From Sisyra terminalis (taxonomy: Eukaryota > Arthropoda > Insecta > Neuroptera > Sisyridae), in contig OY292274.1 of the NCBI GenBank assembly GCA_958496175.1, positions 61,700,630 through 61,764,629 of the forward strand: a stretch of 64,000 bases of DNA, given 5' to 3'. Shown piece after piece: positions 31,524 through 46,500 of the stretch (the first letter of the stretch is position 1; each line of letters starts with the position of its first letter). The notes under the pieces are model-generated. The model made no database searches, was not told the DNA's origin, and saw only the letters and a program-made list of their open reading frames with translations. Made by a program: the position numbers and the translations under genes.

Positions 31524-34500
31524 CTAAAATTTATGAAATCAATTTATTATATTAATTTATTATAAGAGGCATTCCATGATGACTGGTGGGACATTTGACT
31601 TTGAGTTTCGACTAATTATGAACTCAAAATAAGATTTTTTCGCTGACTTTGAACAGTTATACTGTGTATACAATATATAAGATATATTGCAGTCCAATTT
31701 ATGTAGTAAAATTTAATGTAATAATATATAAAAATCATACCACAAACATAAATTTGAACAGAAGTTCAAAAAAAAAATTTCGTGACATATTGCCCAGATA
31801 CGTATTTCGATTGCCAAGCAATCTTCATCAGTGGTCATCAAGTAGTTTGGATCACTCCGTAACTGCTTTGTGATGATTCACGATATTCATTCATTTCATG
31901 GTATGATTTTTGAATCATCACAAAGCAGTTACGGAGTGATCCAAGCTACTTGATGACCACTGATGAAGATTGCTTGGCAATCGAAATACGTATCTGGGCA
32001 ATACGTCACGAATATTTTCGTTTGAACTTCTGTTCAAATTTATGTTTGTGGTATGATTTTTATAATATTATTATATAAAATTATACTACATAAATTGGAC
32101 TGCAACATATCTTATATATTGTATACACAGTAATTATGACTTATGAGCTATAATTAGATGATTGAAACTAGTATAATCATAAAATGTTTTCATTTTATAG
32201 AAAAATAACCAATTAACAACATCACTTAATAAAAAAAAATATTTTTTTGTAACGACTGCTTCTAAAGTTGAACTTTCGTGCGTTGTGTGGCGGGGATAAA
32301 GAGCCGTTTTCTCGCCGTAGTGGCAAGCGTGCGCGAAAGTAAATAACAGTGCGAAAAAGTAAAATAAATAGATACCTAAATAAACTTTGATAAGAAATAA
32401 TTAATATAGGTAATTATTTAGACTGTAGTTTAAACTAAAATGTTGTTTTTATTCATAACTTTTCTATAAATTATTCTTACTATAGTATTGAAATTTTTCA
32501 TATATAAATAACAATAATTAATTTTTCAATCTGTTTCTGTTGAACTTTAGAAGCAGTCGTTGCAAAAAATTTTGTTCGATACTTATGCTTAAAGTGAGGT
32601 ACCTAGTAGAACGAAATTGAGACACTTGCTAAAGGGACTGATCATGCACGAGATCTCGTTGTGTATGATCAGTCCTTTCAGCTCGTGCATCAATTTCATC
32701 CTACTAGAAAACCTCACTTTACTCAAATGTATCGAAAATAACTATTTTACTTAGTTTCTTGTAATTGTCACTTGAATTAGTGTGACTAGTGGGACACCAC
32801 AAAATCCTTCTCTCTTACCATGGTGCACTTAAAGACAAATTTCAGTTCGACTACTAAATTTTCAATAGAGATTTTCTTCCTTCTACTATATTTATCTCAC
32901 ATAAATTAATTTTCATCAAGTATTAGACTAATTACTTACATAGAAGAAATTAAAAAATAAATATTGTGACTGGTGGGACATGTACAAAATGTGTAAACAA
33001 AATTTTTCGTTAATGACACTTTTATATTTTTTCTATCTTTGTATTGTTAATTGTGCAACGTATTGGTGGAGGTTTTTGATGTAAGGTAGAATTTTATTTA
33101 TTTCTATACATTTATATATTTTCGGTAACACAAAAATATCGTTTAGACTTATTTTTTTTTCTATAATTTCCAAATAAACATTAAATTAATTTTTAGTCAA
33201 TCATTATCCTTGAAGAATCCAGTGTCTTACATTATTGGACTCTAATGATGTTGCCGTCAAATAATAACTAATGCTTTTATTGTCATCAGCTTTAAAATAA
33301 TGGTGTTTTCTAATGCATGGAATTTGTTTTATGTTTTGCCACTGTTTGTTAAGATGTGAATGATTTTTTTTAATATCATCTGCTCCAACAAAGAAAAAAT
33401 GAAACCCATTGATACCTTTGAACACTAAATAGTCGTGGCAGTCCTTACTATTTTTAATTACTGCTTTTATTGTCATAATAGCAGATCAAAGAGTTCGTTT
33501 AGCTATTGCTCCGATACCATCAACTGCTCCTTTACCATGACCAGAAGCAAAAAAAATTCCAATTCTATCCAATTCAAAAAAAATTCTATCATGTATTGGA
33601 TATAAGCTATAGTCCCACCAGTCACATGTGACTGGTGGTACATATTCTAAAAGATCCTAGAGACTATAATATAGACTTTTTAACAATCATTAGAAGTTAA
33701 AATTATTTAAGATATGTTTATTTTTACTTTTACCAAGAAAAAAAAAAGAATTAGGACGGTTTGAGGGTAAAAAAACAACTTTTGTATCTTTTTGTTTGAC
33801 TGGTGGGACATGTAACTATCTTATATTTAAACATGAAATATACAAAACTAACGTATCTTTTCGATTAAACAAATCGTAGTCCTTTTGTTTATAATGTTAT
33901 TGTTTTTCTGAATATAATGATAAACTTGCTGAAATTAATTAGATGGTTAAAACCAATGTTGCTAACAGAAACATTTGCCATGAATACATGTACTAACTTG
34001 TACTCGAATGTTAGCCAAACCAAAAAATCGATTTTTTATCGTTTTAGAAAAAATTCTGTTGATATTAGTAAAATTTATAATTATTATTATAAGTAAGGGC
34101 TAAATTTAAAATAATAAGAGGAATTATTAATTCAAAGTCATTTTCCTATTTCTCATGGAATGCCCCATAAAAGGCATCAAATATCTTACATAATCACTTG
34201 TAATAAAGTCACCAGTTATTGAACGTTCAATTACCAATTGCACAGCATTGATAAGATTTGTGTTGATATTGAACGCTGTAAATTCCACGACCAAGACTCG
34301 CGTATAGTCGTCAACCCATTTATAGTGTCGCAAAAAGTTTAAAACATTTCTCGAATTACGTATAGTGCGTCCCAAATTTGCGATATATCCGCCTGCCGGT
34401 ACGTATGTGTTGTGAGCTAAAATGTTGTAATGGGATTAAAAAACAGTTAACAAAAAATAAAATTGACAAAAAAAAACAGAACTGATAGACAAAGAATAAA

Positions 34501-37500
34501 ATGAATAAATTGGCGGTAAACTATTTTCGAATGGTAAATTTTTTTAATTTTTTTTTTAGCTATTATTTATAGTTATAATATATTATAAGTTATGAATAAT
34601 GATTTTTTGTATTATGTATTAACTATTAACGAATAGACTCTGTTTATTCGATCGCGTATTTTTGAAGTTTAATTTGTGTTTGTAATTTTTTATTATAGGT
34701 TAAAATTTTACAGTAGGATAATATAACTTTTGAATATAAGTGCTTTGGGCAAGGTGGATATGGGCAAAACGGATAGCTATTCGTTTAGCGCGGTTAGCCA
34801 AATATTACCTTTTTATCGAAATTAAACCCATTTAATTAAGTCCATTAGCGTATAGGTGTAGTAGTATGCAATTAGTGATATAATTAGTATTATATTATTA
34901 AAAAAACTAATCAGAAGGATGAAACAAGTTGTTTATGTTTAGTATACTCAGAAGTATATATTGAACCACCTGTAGAAGACTGGATAAAGTGCAACCAATG
35001 TAAAAGGTGGGCACACGAGAACTGTACTTCTTATTTAAGGCAAGGCAGTTACTATTGCAATAACTGCGAAGATTAAAACACCATTTGCTTTACTTAATAT
35101 TTTTACCTTGGTGGTATATCCGTTTTATCCGGTGACGTCGGGCAAAACGGATATTATGCAATTTTTTTTGTTGTCAAAAATTTATGTAGAGTTTATATAA
35201 TTTTCTATTTTTTACTAGCATTTTCTAAAGATGATTAACTAAAGTACAAATTAACTATAAAAAAAAACTGTTGTTGATTGCCCATATATTAATTGAAAAA
35301 TTAATAAGTAATAAATTATAGCAGTGACGATAGTTTTTTTTTATTCTTATTTTAATAAAAATTGAACAGTAGTTGTGTTTTTATCTTTTGAGATCATTTA
35401 TTTTGATCTTGAAAGTAATAATCTTAAGAATAAATATAGAAAAACAAAAAAAGTAATATAATTTTTTTTATGTTTCCTTAGACTTACAATTATGAAAAAA
35501 ATATATGTTTTGCTCCTATATGTGGTCTATTTTTTCTTGAAGTTTTGTGAAAAAAAATTGGTGAAACACTTCGAAAAAAAATAAAACCGAGGTATACTAT
35601 AAGGCGTAAATCACATTTTATTTTTTTTCAAAGTGTTGCATCAACTATTTTTTCACGCAACTTTTATGAGTTATAGTGCTCGTATAGAAACATAAAATAT
35701 ATTTTTTTCGTGATTGTCATTTTCAGGGAACACATAAAAAAAAATATTTTATTTGTTTTTTGGATTTTTTTTGTATAATTTTTTTTACTTAAAATTTCAA
35801 AAAAATATATGATATACTCTGTAAAATAATCGAAAGCCTCGCGTTGGTTTCACTACTCTAGCTTAATTAGTTTTTGAGATATATAACTTTGAAAAATAGC
35901 CATGCGGGGGGACATTTTTGCCCAAATCTCAAGGTCAAAGAGGAATTTGGTCGCGAAAAGTATATAAAATGTGTTTATATATCAAGCCGATATTTTAACA
36001 TAAGTTTCGACATAGGTTCCTATTTGGGGGCCAACTCGCCATAGGGATCCTGCTAGACCCTTTCCATTACAAATATCAAAAAAAAAATATATTGAGTAGC
36101 AGTCCCTGTAGGCCATCCTACAAAACTAAATCTGTGACCCCAAGACCATGCACTCGCTTTGTGAATAAATGAACTTTATTCCTTGCAATTAGGCATATCC
36201 TGCTTTTCTATTCTTAGAAGAATATTTGCATTTTTAAATTTCAAATAAAGCCAATAAAATTATTGGTAATTCCTCGAAATTTTGTGCAACTTATTTCAGG
36301 GTTTTCTTTGCAACCCTGCAATTGCACGTGTCTTACTATGAAATCCGTAGGCTTCGGCCAAACTTTCCTGTTGATGTCGAAAAGCTGTCCTAATTCGCGG
36401 CATGAATCGAAAAGTGTCATTATACGGAAACCAATACGGATTATAATCCAATGTATCCGCCTTATCTGGATCAAGTTCCGAAAAACAATTCGGTATCATT
36501 TTTTCCATATCCTGCACAACCACACACTGATCCAAGTCTGGCCTATTTCTGAGCTGACGTATCCTAAAACCATACAAAACTAATTTATGTTTTTTAACCA
36601 AATAAATCAAGTAATTGTTACCTTCCCACACCCAACAATCGTAAATTCGCTGATGGTAACCAACAAGGTACTTGCCAGTGTAATGATAAAATAATTGTAT
36701 AGTTGATGAAATTCATCAGTCTATAAAAATAAAAAGTTTCAATTACCAAAAAAAAAAAAGTTAAAAAAAAAATAAATACTAACTCTTCAACAGAAGAAAT
36801 ATTATGTAATCGTTGGGTCGCGGTGAATTTTGTGTCTACAACAATGTCTCGAACAATTTGAGAACTATAGAAAGCATCAGAGGGCCGATATGACATCATT
36901 AACAGATACAATGTAACAATAAACGATAAATACAAAACAAACTCTTTTAACAGAGAAGAATACAAGTAGAAATATTTTTCGCGTAATTGCAATACCTGAA
37001 AATTCAAAAAATACAGAAATAAATTAAATGAATAAATAAATAAAAAAAACTTTGCTACAAAATGAATTTGCATTTATCTGAGGAAATTTATAATAGAAAT
37101 TTCCTGGACGTAGATGGCACCTTTAACATCATTGCTGATTTCAAAAATCAAGAAGGTTAACGTATCTTGATACTTGAATTTACCTCCAAGTCGTACCTGA
37201 GCAAGATCACGTCAAGTGGACCCCCTATTTTCCACTTGATCATAAAAATTAAGTTCATATATATTTTTCATAACTAGTTACTATGAAAAATTGATCCCCC
37301 AAACGGTTTTTAAAAATTTTAATTTTAACAATAATTTTTTTAACAATGAAAATTTTAGGTACTTTTAATTACAAAATAAATTTTAAGTCAACCGTTAAAG
37401 ATAAATTAATGAAATATTCAGGGTTTACTGTCAAATATAAATATTATGAGAAAACATTAATAACTATAAATTATTTGTTTATTATCATATTGTTAATTAA

Positions 37501-40500
37501 CTTTTAAGTTAACAAATGAAAATTTCATTGATTTCTCGGTCAAAATTTGAATTTTTTTTTTAACAGTCACATGCGTTATTTATCTAAGTTTAAAATTCCG
37601 AAAGAAAATTTCACTGCTCGCGATTAATAAACCCGGCGCGCTGTGATAAATAAATTCATATCGTTTAAACTAATCGCGAGCAGTGAAATTTTCTTTCGGA
37701 ATTTTAAACTTTGATAAATAACGCATGTGACTGTTAAAAAAAAAATCAAATTTTGACCGAGAAATCAATGAAATTTTCATTTGTTAACTTAAAAAGTTAA
37801 TTAACAATATGATAATAAGCAAACAATTTTTAGTTATTAATGTTTTCTCAAAATATTTATATTTGACAGTAAACCCTGAAAATGTCATTAATTTATCTTT
37901 AACGGTTGACTTAAAATCTATTTTTTAATTAAAAGTACCTAAAATTTTCATTGTTAAAAAAATTATTGTTAAAATAAAAATTTTTAAAAACCGTTTGGGG
38001 GATCAATTTTTCATAGTAACTAGTTATGAAAAATATATATGAACTTAATTTTTATGATCAAGTGGAAAATAGGGGGTCCACTTGACGTGATCTTGCTCAC
38101 CTACATCTAAAAAACAATAGATTCAAACTGTATATTGGTTATCAAAATTACCGTGCTTTTGACTACTTCAACATTAACTTATGTTTCAAATGTTGTAGAA
38201 CTAATCACAATCATAAAAAGTGTAAGAACCAAATTAAGTGTTTAAGATGCGCTGGAGATCATCAAACCAAAATATGCACTAGTGATACTAAATGCTGCCC
38301 TCAACTACTTATTCTACAATGAAAAGTTTAGCATGAATCGTCCAACTGATCACTGTGCTATAGACACTTGCTGTGAATATTTAACTTTTGAATTAAGCAA
38401 AATAATAAATAATACCGACTATCCAGAAAATCCATCAATACCCAAGTCACTTAGTAATATCTATACTAATAAATACAATTCTTACGTCTGTCTGTACATT
38501 TCGATTTTGAACCAAATTTTAGAGTAAATATTTGCTTCAAGAGGCCCTTATTCCAAATTTAACATTTTTAAAACTTTTGTCTGTCTGTCGGTGTGTCTCG
38601 ATTTAACTAAAGAACGGAACAGCCGAATTTTATGAAATTTGGTATTAAGATACAACACAATTTCCCACAGACTATAGGCTACTTATCATTCCAAAAAATA
38701 ATAAGGGAAGGTAATCCCTAGGGATGAAAACAGAAATTTTTACACTAGACAGGTGAGTTATATATTATAAAGGTAATTTAAAGTTATAAAATAATCTGTA
38801 CAAATATTTTTAGTTGAACTAATAAAAAGCGCAGTAAATTCAATTTAAATGTTAAAAAATATATTATATATATAGAACACATAGTTGATGTTAATAGCGT
38901 AATGGCTTACGTATCTAACATTCTGATGCTCCTAATTATACAGACCTGGGTTCGAATCTTACAGTAAACTTTTTTTTTTTTTTATTTTACAAAATTGTTG
39001 TACATAGACCCTTAGAGTTACTCAATAAGGAAATGTTAACGAAAAAAATCATCTTAAAACACTTAATTTTAAGCGAAATAAATTGAGGAAAATATAATTA
39101 AGCACAATGGGTACCTTTAGTGACTAGTCACAGATATAATTTTTAATTTTCAATTAAAATTGTATTATTTATTCTATTGGTAGTTCTATTTTAACTTTGT
39201 AACTTTTAATTTTGTTGCTCTGATTTAAATATATGCAATTGTACATTGCATTACATTACAATTGTAATATTCCAGTTCTATGTACAGATGCTTTGAACCT
39301 CTATAGGATATATACTGGAAGTAAAATAAATAATTGTAAAAAAAATTTACCTTGGCAACACTTCCTCGCATTGGTAGCATCATATCTCTTTTCAGTAGCA
39401 ATGTTTTGTTTTGATTGTTGGCCAAACCAATGTCGGAATCACAATTGATATTAATCACTTGATTACAGAAACGTTGAGTGTCTTTATTCTAAAAATAATA
39501 AAATAAAGATTTTGCGTTTTGACAATTTGTATGACATCCTTCGCGTATAAATCAAGAACACTATTCAAAATATGAAAAAAAAAATATTACCCGATATATA
39601 CCACGCCAAATAAAAGATCTTATAATGACATGGACCGTTTCAAACAACACTACATCAAATAATAGTGCTACAAAAAATGATCCGAGCAACATCACACTTT
39701 TACGTATCCCAAACGTGGGACCCACCCAAAACATGAACACTTGGGTAACGATTGCCAGTATTGCAACGCAGGCCCTGAAATTTTATAAATTTGCATCAAA
39801 TAAATCAATTTTTACGTTGGATTAAAATGTGTACCAGGCCCAGTATCGTTGATAGTAACCTAATGGATACAGAGGAATAGGCACCGTTGGATCGATTCCC
39901 GAAAAATCGTAGTAATAATAGTTGTAGTTCGGATCAACCTGACAATTTCTGAAATATTAATCAAAGTTAGATAGGAACATACCGTAGAAAAAGTAAACAA
40001 GAAAAATACCCACTTGAATATATACATAATTGGATAGTTGATCAAAATCGACATCATTAAAGTGTAAATTCCGTTTACTATAATTCGGTCGATATGCACG
40101 TGTCCTTCGTCGTAGTAGGCTTCTTCTTGAATTTCAGGAATACCATAGAAGAAAAGACCGATAAATAGAGCAGTATTTACAATGGAATAAGCCATCACCA
40201 CTTTGATTCCCCGCGAAAAGGAATGGCAATGTTCTCTATATAAAAAAAAATAACTTTCAGTATTGGTATATGGCAGGTATATGGGTCAAATTTTGTTCAT
40301 ATTTTTTAGTCACTAATAAGCATGATGCCCATTAGCGCCTCACAAAGTGAAACAGAGAGAGGAAGATACAAGTGCTATGAAAGTCTCTTTCTACAAACAT
40401 AACAAATGGTAGCCTAGCCACCGTGGGTCAGCTAAAAAGCTTGCGTAGGTTAGTGTCTGACCCACGGGTCATGGGTTCGCCATTTTTGGTATATGGTATA

Positions 40501-43500
40501 CAAAAGGGGCTAAAAAACCGGATTTTTTTACATTAGAGCTATATTTATTAAATTATTTCAGTCACTTCAAAGCAAGGTTTATAAAATACACAGGTGGCCT
40601 CATGGTGGCTACGTGATGGATACGTGACGTATCCAGAAGAAATTCGTACATATCTTCAGACTGATCAATTTCAAAATTCTTCGTATGACGTCATTTTTTT
40701 TTTCTAATGGAGCAACCTGTGTAATTTACAAACCTTGACTTCAAAGTACATTCCAATAGATGCGATGCACTTTCAATAAATTTTGACTAAGCAAATTAGA
40801 TTTTTTCCACAAAACACTTATACTGTTTATACAATATGTAAATTATGTTGTGGTTCAATTCATGTAATATCATTCACCAAAACTATAAACATAAATTTGA
40901 ACAAAACTTCAAAAAAAAAAATGTGACGTAATACCCAGATACGTATTTCGATTACCAAATTACTTCTACTGTAATATAGTTCAGTATTTTTTGCGAAGTT
41001 GTTTTTACTACCCTTAAATTTACAAATCGGTTCCGTTTCTGATTTATTTTTTCCCGGAAACAGGAAAATCGCATAAGATTAAGTCTGATGATGAGAGTTG
41101 GTGCCAATGATGTGGTTGGTTCCAAATGAGTCTTAAGACGTTTGTCAGAGAATATGCGGAGAAAATTCCCGGAATTTTAGTAATTTAGTGACTGGATCCT
41201 TAAGTACGATAACATCCCCACATTAACTATTTGATTTTTCTAGCCCTGTTATTCTTCACTCTTTGTTTCTCCTGTTTCCGAGGGTAAAGCAAAATCTAAA
41301 AGGGAATTCGTTCATATCAAAGTTGAAGAGAAGAGTTCCAAAGATAATTCGAGCAGTGGGAAAAAAGACTTCCAAATTTATCATATCCAATGGAGAGTAG
41401 TATAAAATGGTAAAAATCTTTTTTTTTATTTGTCCCCTCTAGTAAGGATATATACAATACACTGAGTCCAAAAAATCGACTATTTTTTTTTGAAAAGTAT
41501 ATCGAAAATATTGTTCAAGGTGACAAAAAAAAAAAAAAAATCGGGAAGGTTTGAGCCCTTAATATTAATATTAAGAGGTCTATCATCTTTAATTTCGATT
41601 TTTTATTTGTGCTTTCATTTTTTCGTCAATGCTGTCAAACTATCACGGTAAAAATATTCATCTGCACATATATTTATAGAAAATTAAATTTCCTACAAAA
41701 AAGGTCTTCTTGAAATTTTTGCCAGACACGTCGTTTCCGAATAATCAAGCCTTAAACATTGATATAGTTTTTAAATTTACCTTCTTTATTTTGGAGTTTA
41801 GTAAATGACGAACAAATAAATATATAGAAATAAACAATATAGATTCTTGAAGGGAATTTAATACTCTACAAAAAAGGCTTCTTAACGTTTTTACATAAAA
41901 TCACTTTTTCAAAAGTTATTCACAATTAAAGTTGAAGGAAAAATTAAATTATTGTTTTTTTCGTTGTTAAACCAATTTTGACAGAGTGATTTTATGTAAA
42001 AACGTTAAGAGACCTTTTTTGTAGAGCATTAAATTCCCTTCAAGAATCATATTGTTCATTTTTATATATTTATTTGTTCGTTAGTTACAAAATTTCAAAA
42101 TAAAGAAGATAAATCTAAAAATTATATCAATGTTTAAAGCTTGATTATTCAGAAACGGCGTGTCTGACAAAAATTTTCATAGAAACGTTTTTTGTAGGGA
42201 ATTTAATTTTCTATAAATATATGTGCAAATGATTTTTTTTACCTCGATAGTTTGACAGCATTGACGCAAAAATTAAAGCACAAATAAAAAATTGAAATTA
42301 AAGATGATAGACTTCTTAATATTAAGGGCTCCAACCTTCCCGATATTTTTTTTTTGTCCCCTTGAACAATATTTGCGATATACTTTTCAAAAAAAAAATA
42401 GTCGATTTTTTTGGCCCAGTCTAATATACAACTATCATATTTATTTTATTTTATACGGTTTCCAAAAGATAAATTAGTAAGAAAATGGCCTGTCAATACC
42501 GAGAAAACATTCCAAACCACACATGATGAATAAACATATCGTCCGGTTGGAAAACTCGTCCACAAAATGACGGAGTTGTTTTCTTCGTTTGATATAAAAT
42601 TCGATGAATCTTTTCATCTCCTTCAATCAACGAAAACCATTTACGAACCATGAATACCCACTCGAGCATTGCTTTATAATCACGAACGATAATCTTTTCA
42701 CAAAACCTAAAGTTCAAAGTTTCAGTATTTCTTTTTCTATTAATTTTATTGCCACTTAGCACTCAAATCATTGTCAAAATTTTATTTTACCAGGAGGGAG
42801 ACGTTCCTCGATGGTCACTCCACAATTCGACCGCTCGAATTTTCCCCAAATTCATGTCCGTCGTCATTCCAAAGAAGTCGACTCCTCTACATTTTAGCAC
42901 AGGCGTGTCGTGAACGCCAACCAAAACGTGGCGCTAAAATAAAAGAAAAAATAGAAAAATCATTGGCAAATTCCTTCAGTAGTAATCAATCTAATTACCT
43001 TACTATTTTTATTCGATCCATAAACCTTGATTCCAATATGCGCTGTGGATCGATGCGGACTTCCCGAACCCGTGCACACCACTATTATGTAGAGGTAACG
43101 TTCAAACGGCCGATTATCCACCAAATACAAGGCCTTTCTCTGAGAAAAATCTTTAAAAAATTGCCAATCAACACATTCAATTTTCAACCTGTTTTTCATC
43201 ATGGGAATCCAATATGGATGCCAAAAAATATACAACAGCCATAAAGAATAGAAAGCCAATCGAAAGAATCAGTAACAGTTGATACGGGTTCAAGCGGTAA
43301 TCAATATTGATGGCCATCCATCCATAAACTCTGTGCAATACTGGCAAATTCGAACCGGCAAAAGTGACACTTGAGTTCATAGTTCGGCACACGCACTGCA
43401 CAAAATTTCCCGCTTCTGTTAACTTGGTGTCCTACAATCAATAACAAACAATTGTAGTCGAAAATTAAAACGTTTTTTTTTTCAATTTCGACGATTAATA

Positions 43501-46500
43501 CTTTGCACTCATCCTCCCAATCGTAGTTTTTAACACCATTAACTATCTTCGTTTTCCACGCAGCACACGAAATTGCATTGAACTTAATTTGATATTGTAC
43601 AACGTCCTTACCCTAAAAATTATATTTACTTTTAAATGAAGATGCATAAAAAATTTATAAATCTATTCACTTTGGCGACTATTCCAACATAAACGAAAAC
43701 TGCTCGATTTCTTTTCGGAACTACATAATCCACAATGTAATTAAACGATCCGTTCTTCAATTTTTGGCCAACAAGAATGGTTTTTCCGTATATGTTGAAT
43801 TGAGACGGTGTTGGACATTTTCCAGTTCGTACAACGACCTAAAGAATCGATGAAAATATATCACTGTGCTGAATTTTATGGGATCTTAAATGAATGAGAT
43901 ACCACTTATGTATACTTATAGATACCATTTAAAAATAGTAATCAAAATAAAATTGACCAAAATTTCGGCCTTAAATTGTTTATAAAAAAAATATATTTAT
44001 CGGTGAGAAAAAATCTTCGATTAATTACTAAAAAGTATATTTAAGAAGCTCGTGTTAAAATTTGAAACTAATTGGTTTAACCGTTTTGGAGTAATGTTGG
44101 TCACCGACTTTGAAAACACCATTCTGAGAAAAACCTGTTTAAAGTTTGAAAAGCACTTTACATAGGATTCATTTTTTTTACATTTGAGTGTAACTTCGAA
44201 AATATTCACCGGAACGATATGAAATTTTCTGTATGTATTCTTAAATATATGTACATTATGAAAAAAAAATAAAAAAAAATCGATTTTTTGAAAATTCTAA
44301 CTGTATATAACCCCTTTACGACTTCAGTTAGCCCAAAAAAAAAAACCCTTTTTTATAATGGAATTTTACGTTTTGCAAAATAATATAATGTTCTGCATTT
44401 TTTTAAGTATTTTTTTCTTTTTCAGAGCACCTAAATACATAAAAAAAAAGTTGAAAACATCCAGACAGTATTTTTGTCGCCGACCAATGTAGTTTTTGTA
44501 TCCATAAACCTTCTACAATAGGCTGTAAATTTCATGCTAAGTAGGGTAGAGTGGGGTTTAAAGGTCGGCGGGTATAAAGGTCCACCATGAGTATTAGGGT
44601 GGTCCTTACTGTTATCTAGTCTTAAGTTAGTTAGTAAGAAGTCTCTGGCTTAAATAAATCAAGTGGTTTTTTAAACTTTTCCCCCGAATCCTAAATATCA
44701 TCAAAATTACAGTAACATTTTCTAGTAAAACAAACAATTGATAAAAACAATTATCTTATAAGTCATTATTATGTAACTCATGTTTGTTTTCAATTTCATA
44801 AATAAAGATATTTTTAAATTGAAAATGAGGGTGGTCCTTAAGAAGGTTATTTTCAAATTTCTTTGCTCCCAGGGGCTTAAATGCTTCCAAATTGATAACA
44901 AAAAATTCCCTGAAAATTTGAGCTCTTAATGTTAACTCTAAGATAGTGCGCATTCCAATCTAAGTTTCCTATGGAAATAACATAGGAAAAATTACATTTG
45001 TTGTTTCTAATATTATAACTTGGGAACGAATAAATTAAAAATTATAAATCGTATATATTTTCATAGAGAATTTAATGCTCTACAAAAAAGGTCTCTTATA
45101 ATTTTTCCAATAGTCTATAGGTTTAAAAGTTATTCAACGTCAAAGTTTAATTTTCATATTATTATTAATATTATTAAGGCTTTTTATTAATATTATCGAG
45201 TAAATTATTATATCATTAAATATTTAATTATATTTTATAAATTATATTATTATTAATATTACCAAGGCTTTTTATTAATATTATCGAGTAAATTATTATA
45301 TATTTAAATATTTAATTTTAATTTATATTATTAAATATATAACAACCACTGTCAAATTAGCACTAGACTTTTACAAGTTAAAATATTACTATTTACTTAC
45401 TCATCCTTTTTTCTGCTAATAATGATGAATTTTTTGTTCATAAAATCGTTTTTAATTAATTAATAAAATAAATAATTATTTTACGGCTTTAAGCCAGCGA
45501 GTAATAATTGTGACGTCATCGTCGCGCGACAATTTGCTTGCCGCTTTTACAGTGTGAGCAACCATACTATAATTATAGTAGATATACTATAATTACACTC
45601 TCTTTTACTATATACTATAATACCTTTACTATAATGTTAAAATCTACTATAATTTTTTTGAATCACGTATTCAATACTAATAGCTAATAATTTTATCAAT
45701 TATTTTTATTTTTATAGTATTTAAATACTAAAATTTGAAACACCCATCGAATGCGCGCCATACCTACATTGAACAAATCACAAGTGAAAGATAATTTTTA
45801 TTCTAATAGTTCTAAATAAACTCAGTAATTTTAATATAACCGAACCTATTAACTTTTAATGATAATTTTAAACGAAAAATTCAAATTTCACGATTTTTCT
45901 TTCTGTCTACTATAATTTTTTCGAACTTACTATAATTTTACGGCCCTGGTACTATAATGCCACTCTCCGTGGTCGCTAACACTGCGCTTTTATGAGGACA
46001 AGCCATAGTGACTTATTAGATTACATGTGTATACTAGGGTGTTTTTTTTTCTGGGACTATTATTTTTTTTTTGCTCCCATGCCGAAATTTTGTTGGAAAT
46101 ACTTCAAAAAAAATTCCCTGAAAGTTTGAGCTCTTAATATTAATATTAAGTACTCGCTCACAGCGTGTGAATATTTTCCATTTAAAATACACGTAAACTT
46201 TGATTTTTTTTTTAAATTTTTATAGCTCAGCGACATTTTATGGTATCGCCTCGCTCAAAGTCGCGATTTTTTTTACAATTGTATGCTCTACAAAAGTGCT
46301 TATTGCGGCAAAATCGTAATTTACACGGGCGAGGTAGTACGGGTCACTAAGCCTTGATTTTTCATAGATTTCTCGTTTTTCTCTCAGTTACTCATGAATT
46401 ACAAGACCTACAGAAAAAATGTAAGTGTCAAATTTATAGGAAAGTTAATTTCCTACAAAAAAGTTCCGGAAAACCAAATTGCTAAGATTGATATTTCTCG

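Larger units (their letters stand above)
31660..32130. repeat. Inverted repeat with two hammerhead-like arms
   Basis: Two arms of about 220 bp mirror each other around 31895, from CTGTGTATACAATATATAAG to its complement. Each arm carries the same hammerhead-ribozyme-like motif. It resembles two Penelope-like element ends joined head to head. It is in intron 29 of gene B. Confidence 0.75.

Noticed and set aside
36618..37073. Single long exon from 37073 to 36618 in gene B
   Set aside because: The uninterrupted frame runs through a 63-nt A/T-rich intron (36721-36783). Exon lengths of 212 and 99 nt match gene A exactly, so splicing is preferred.
38880..38970. Possible true tRNA gene
   Set aside because: Box A and B are present, but acceptor and anticodon stems do not pair properly. 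Treated as SINE-like.
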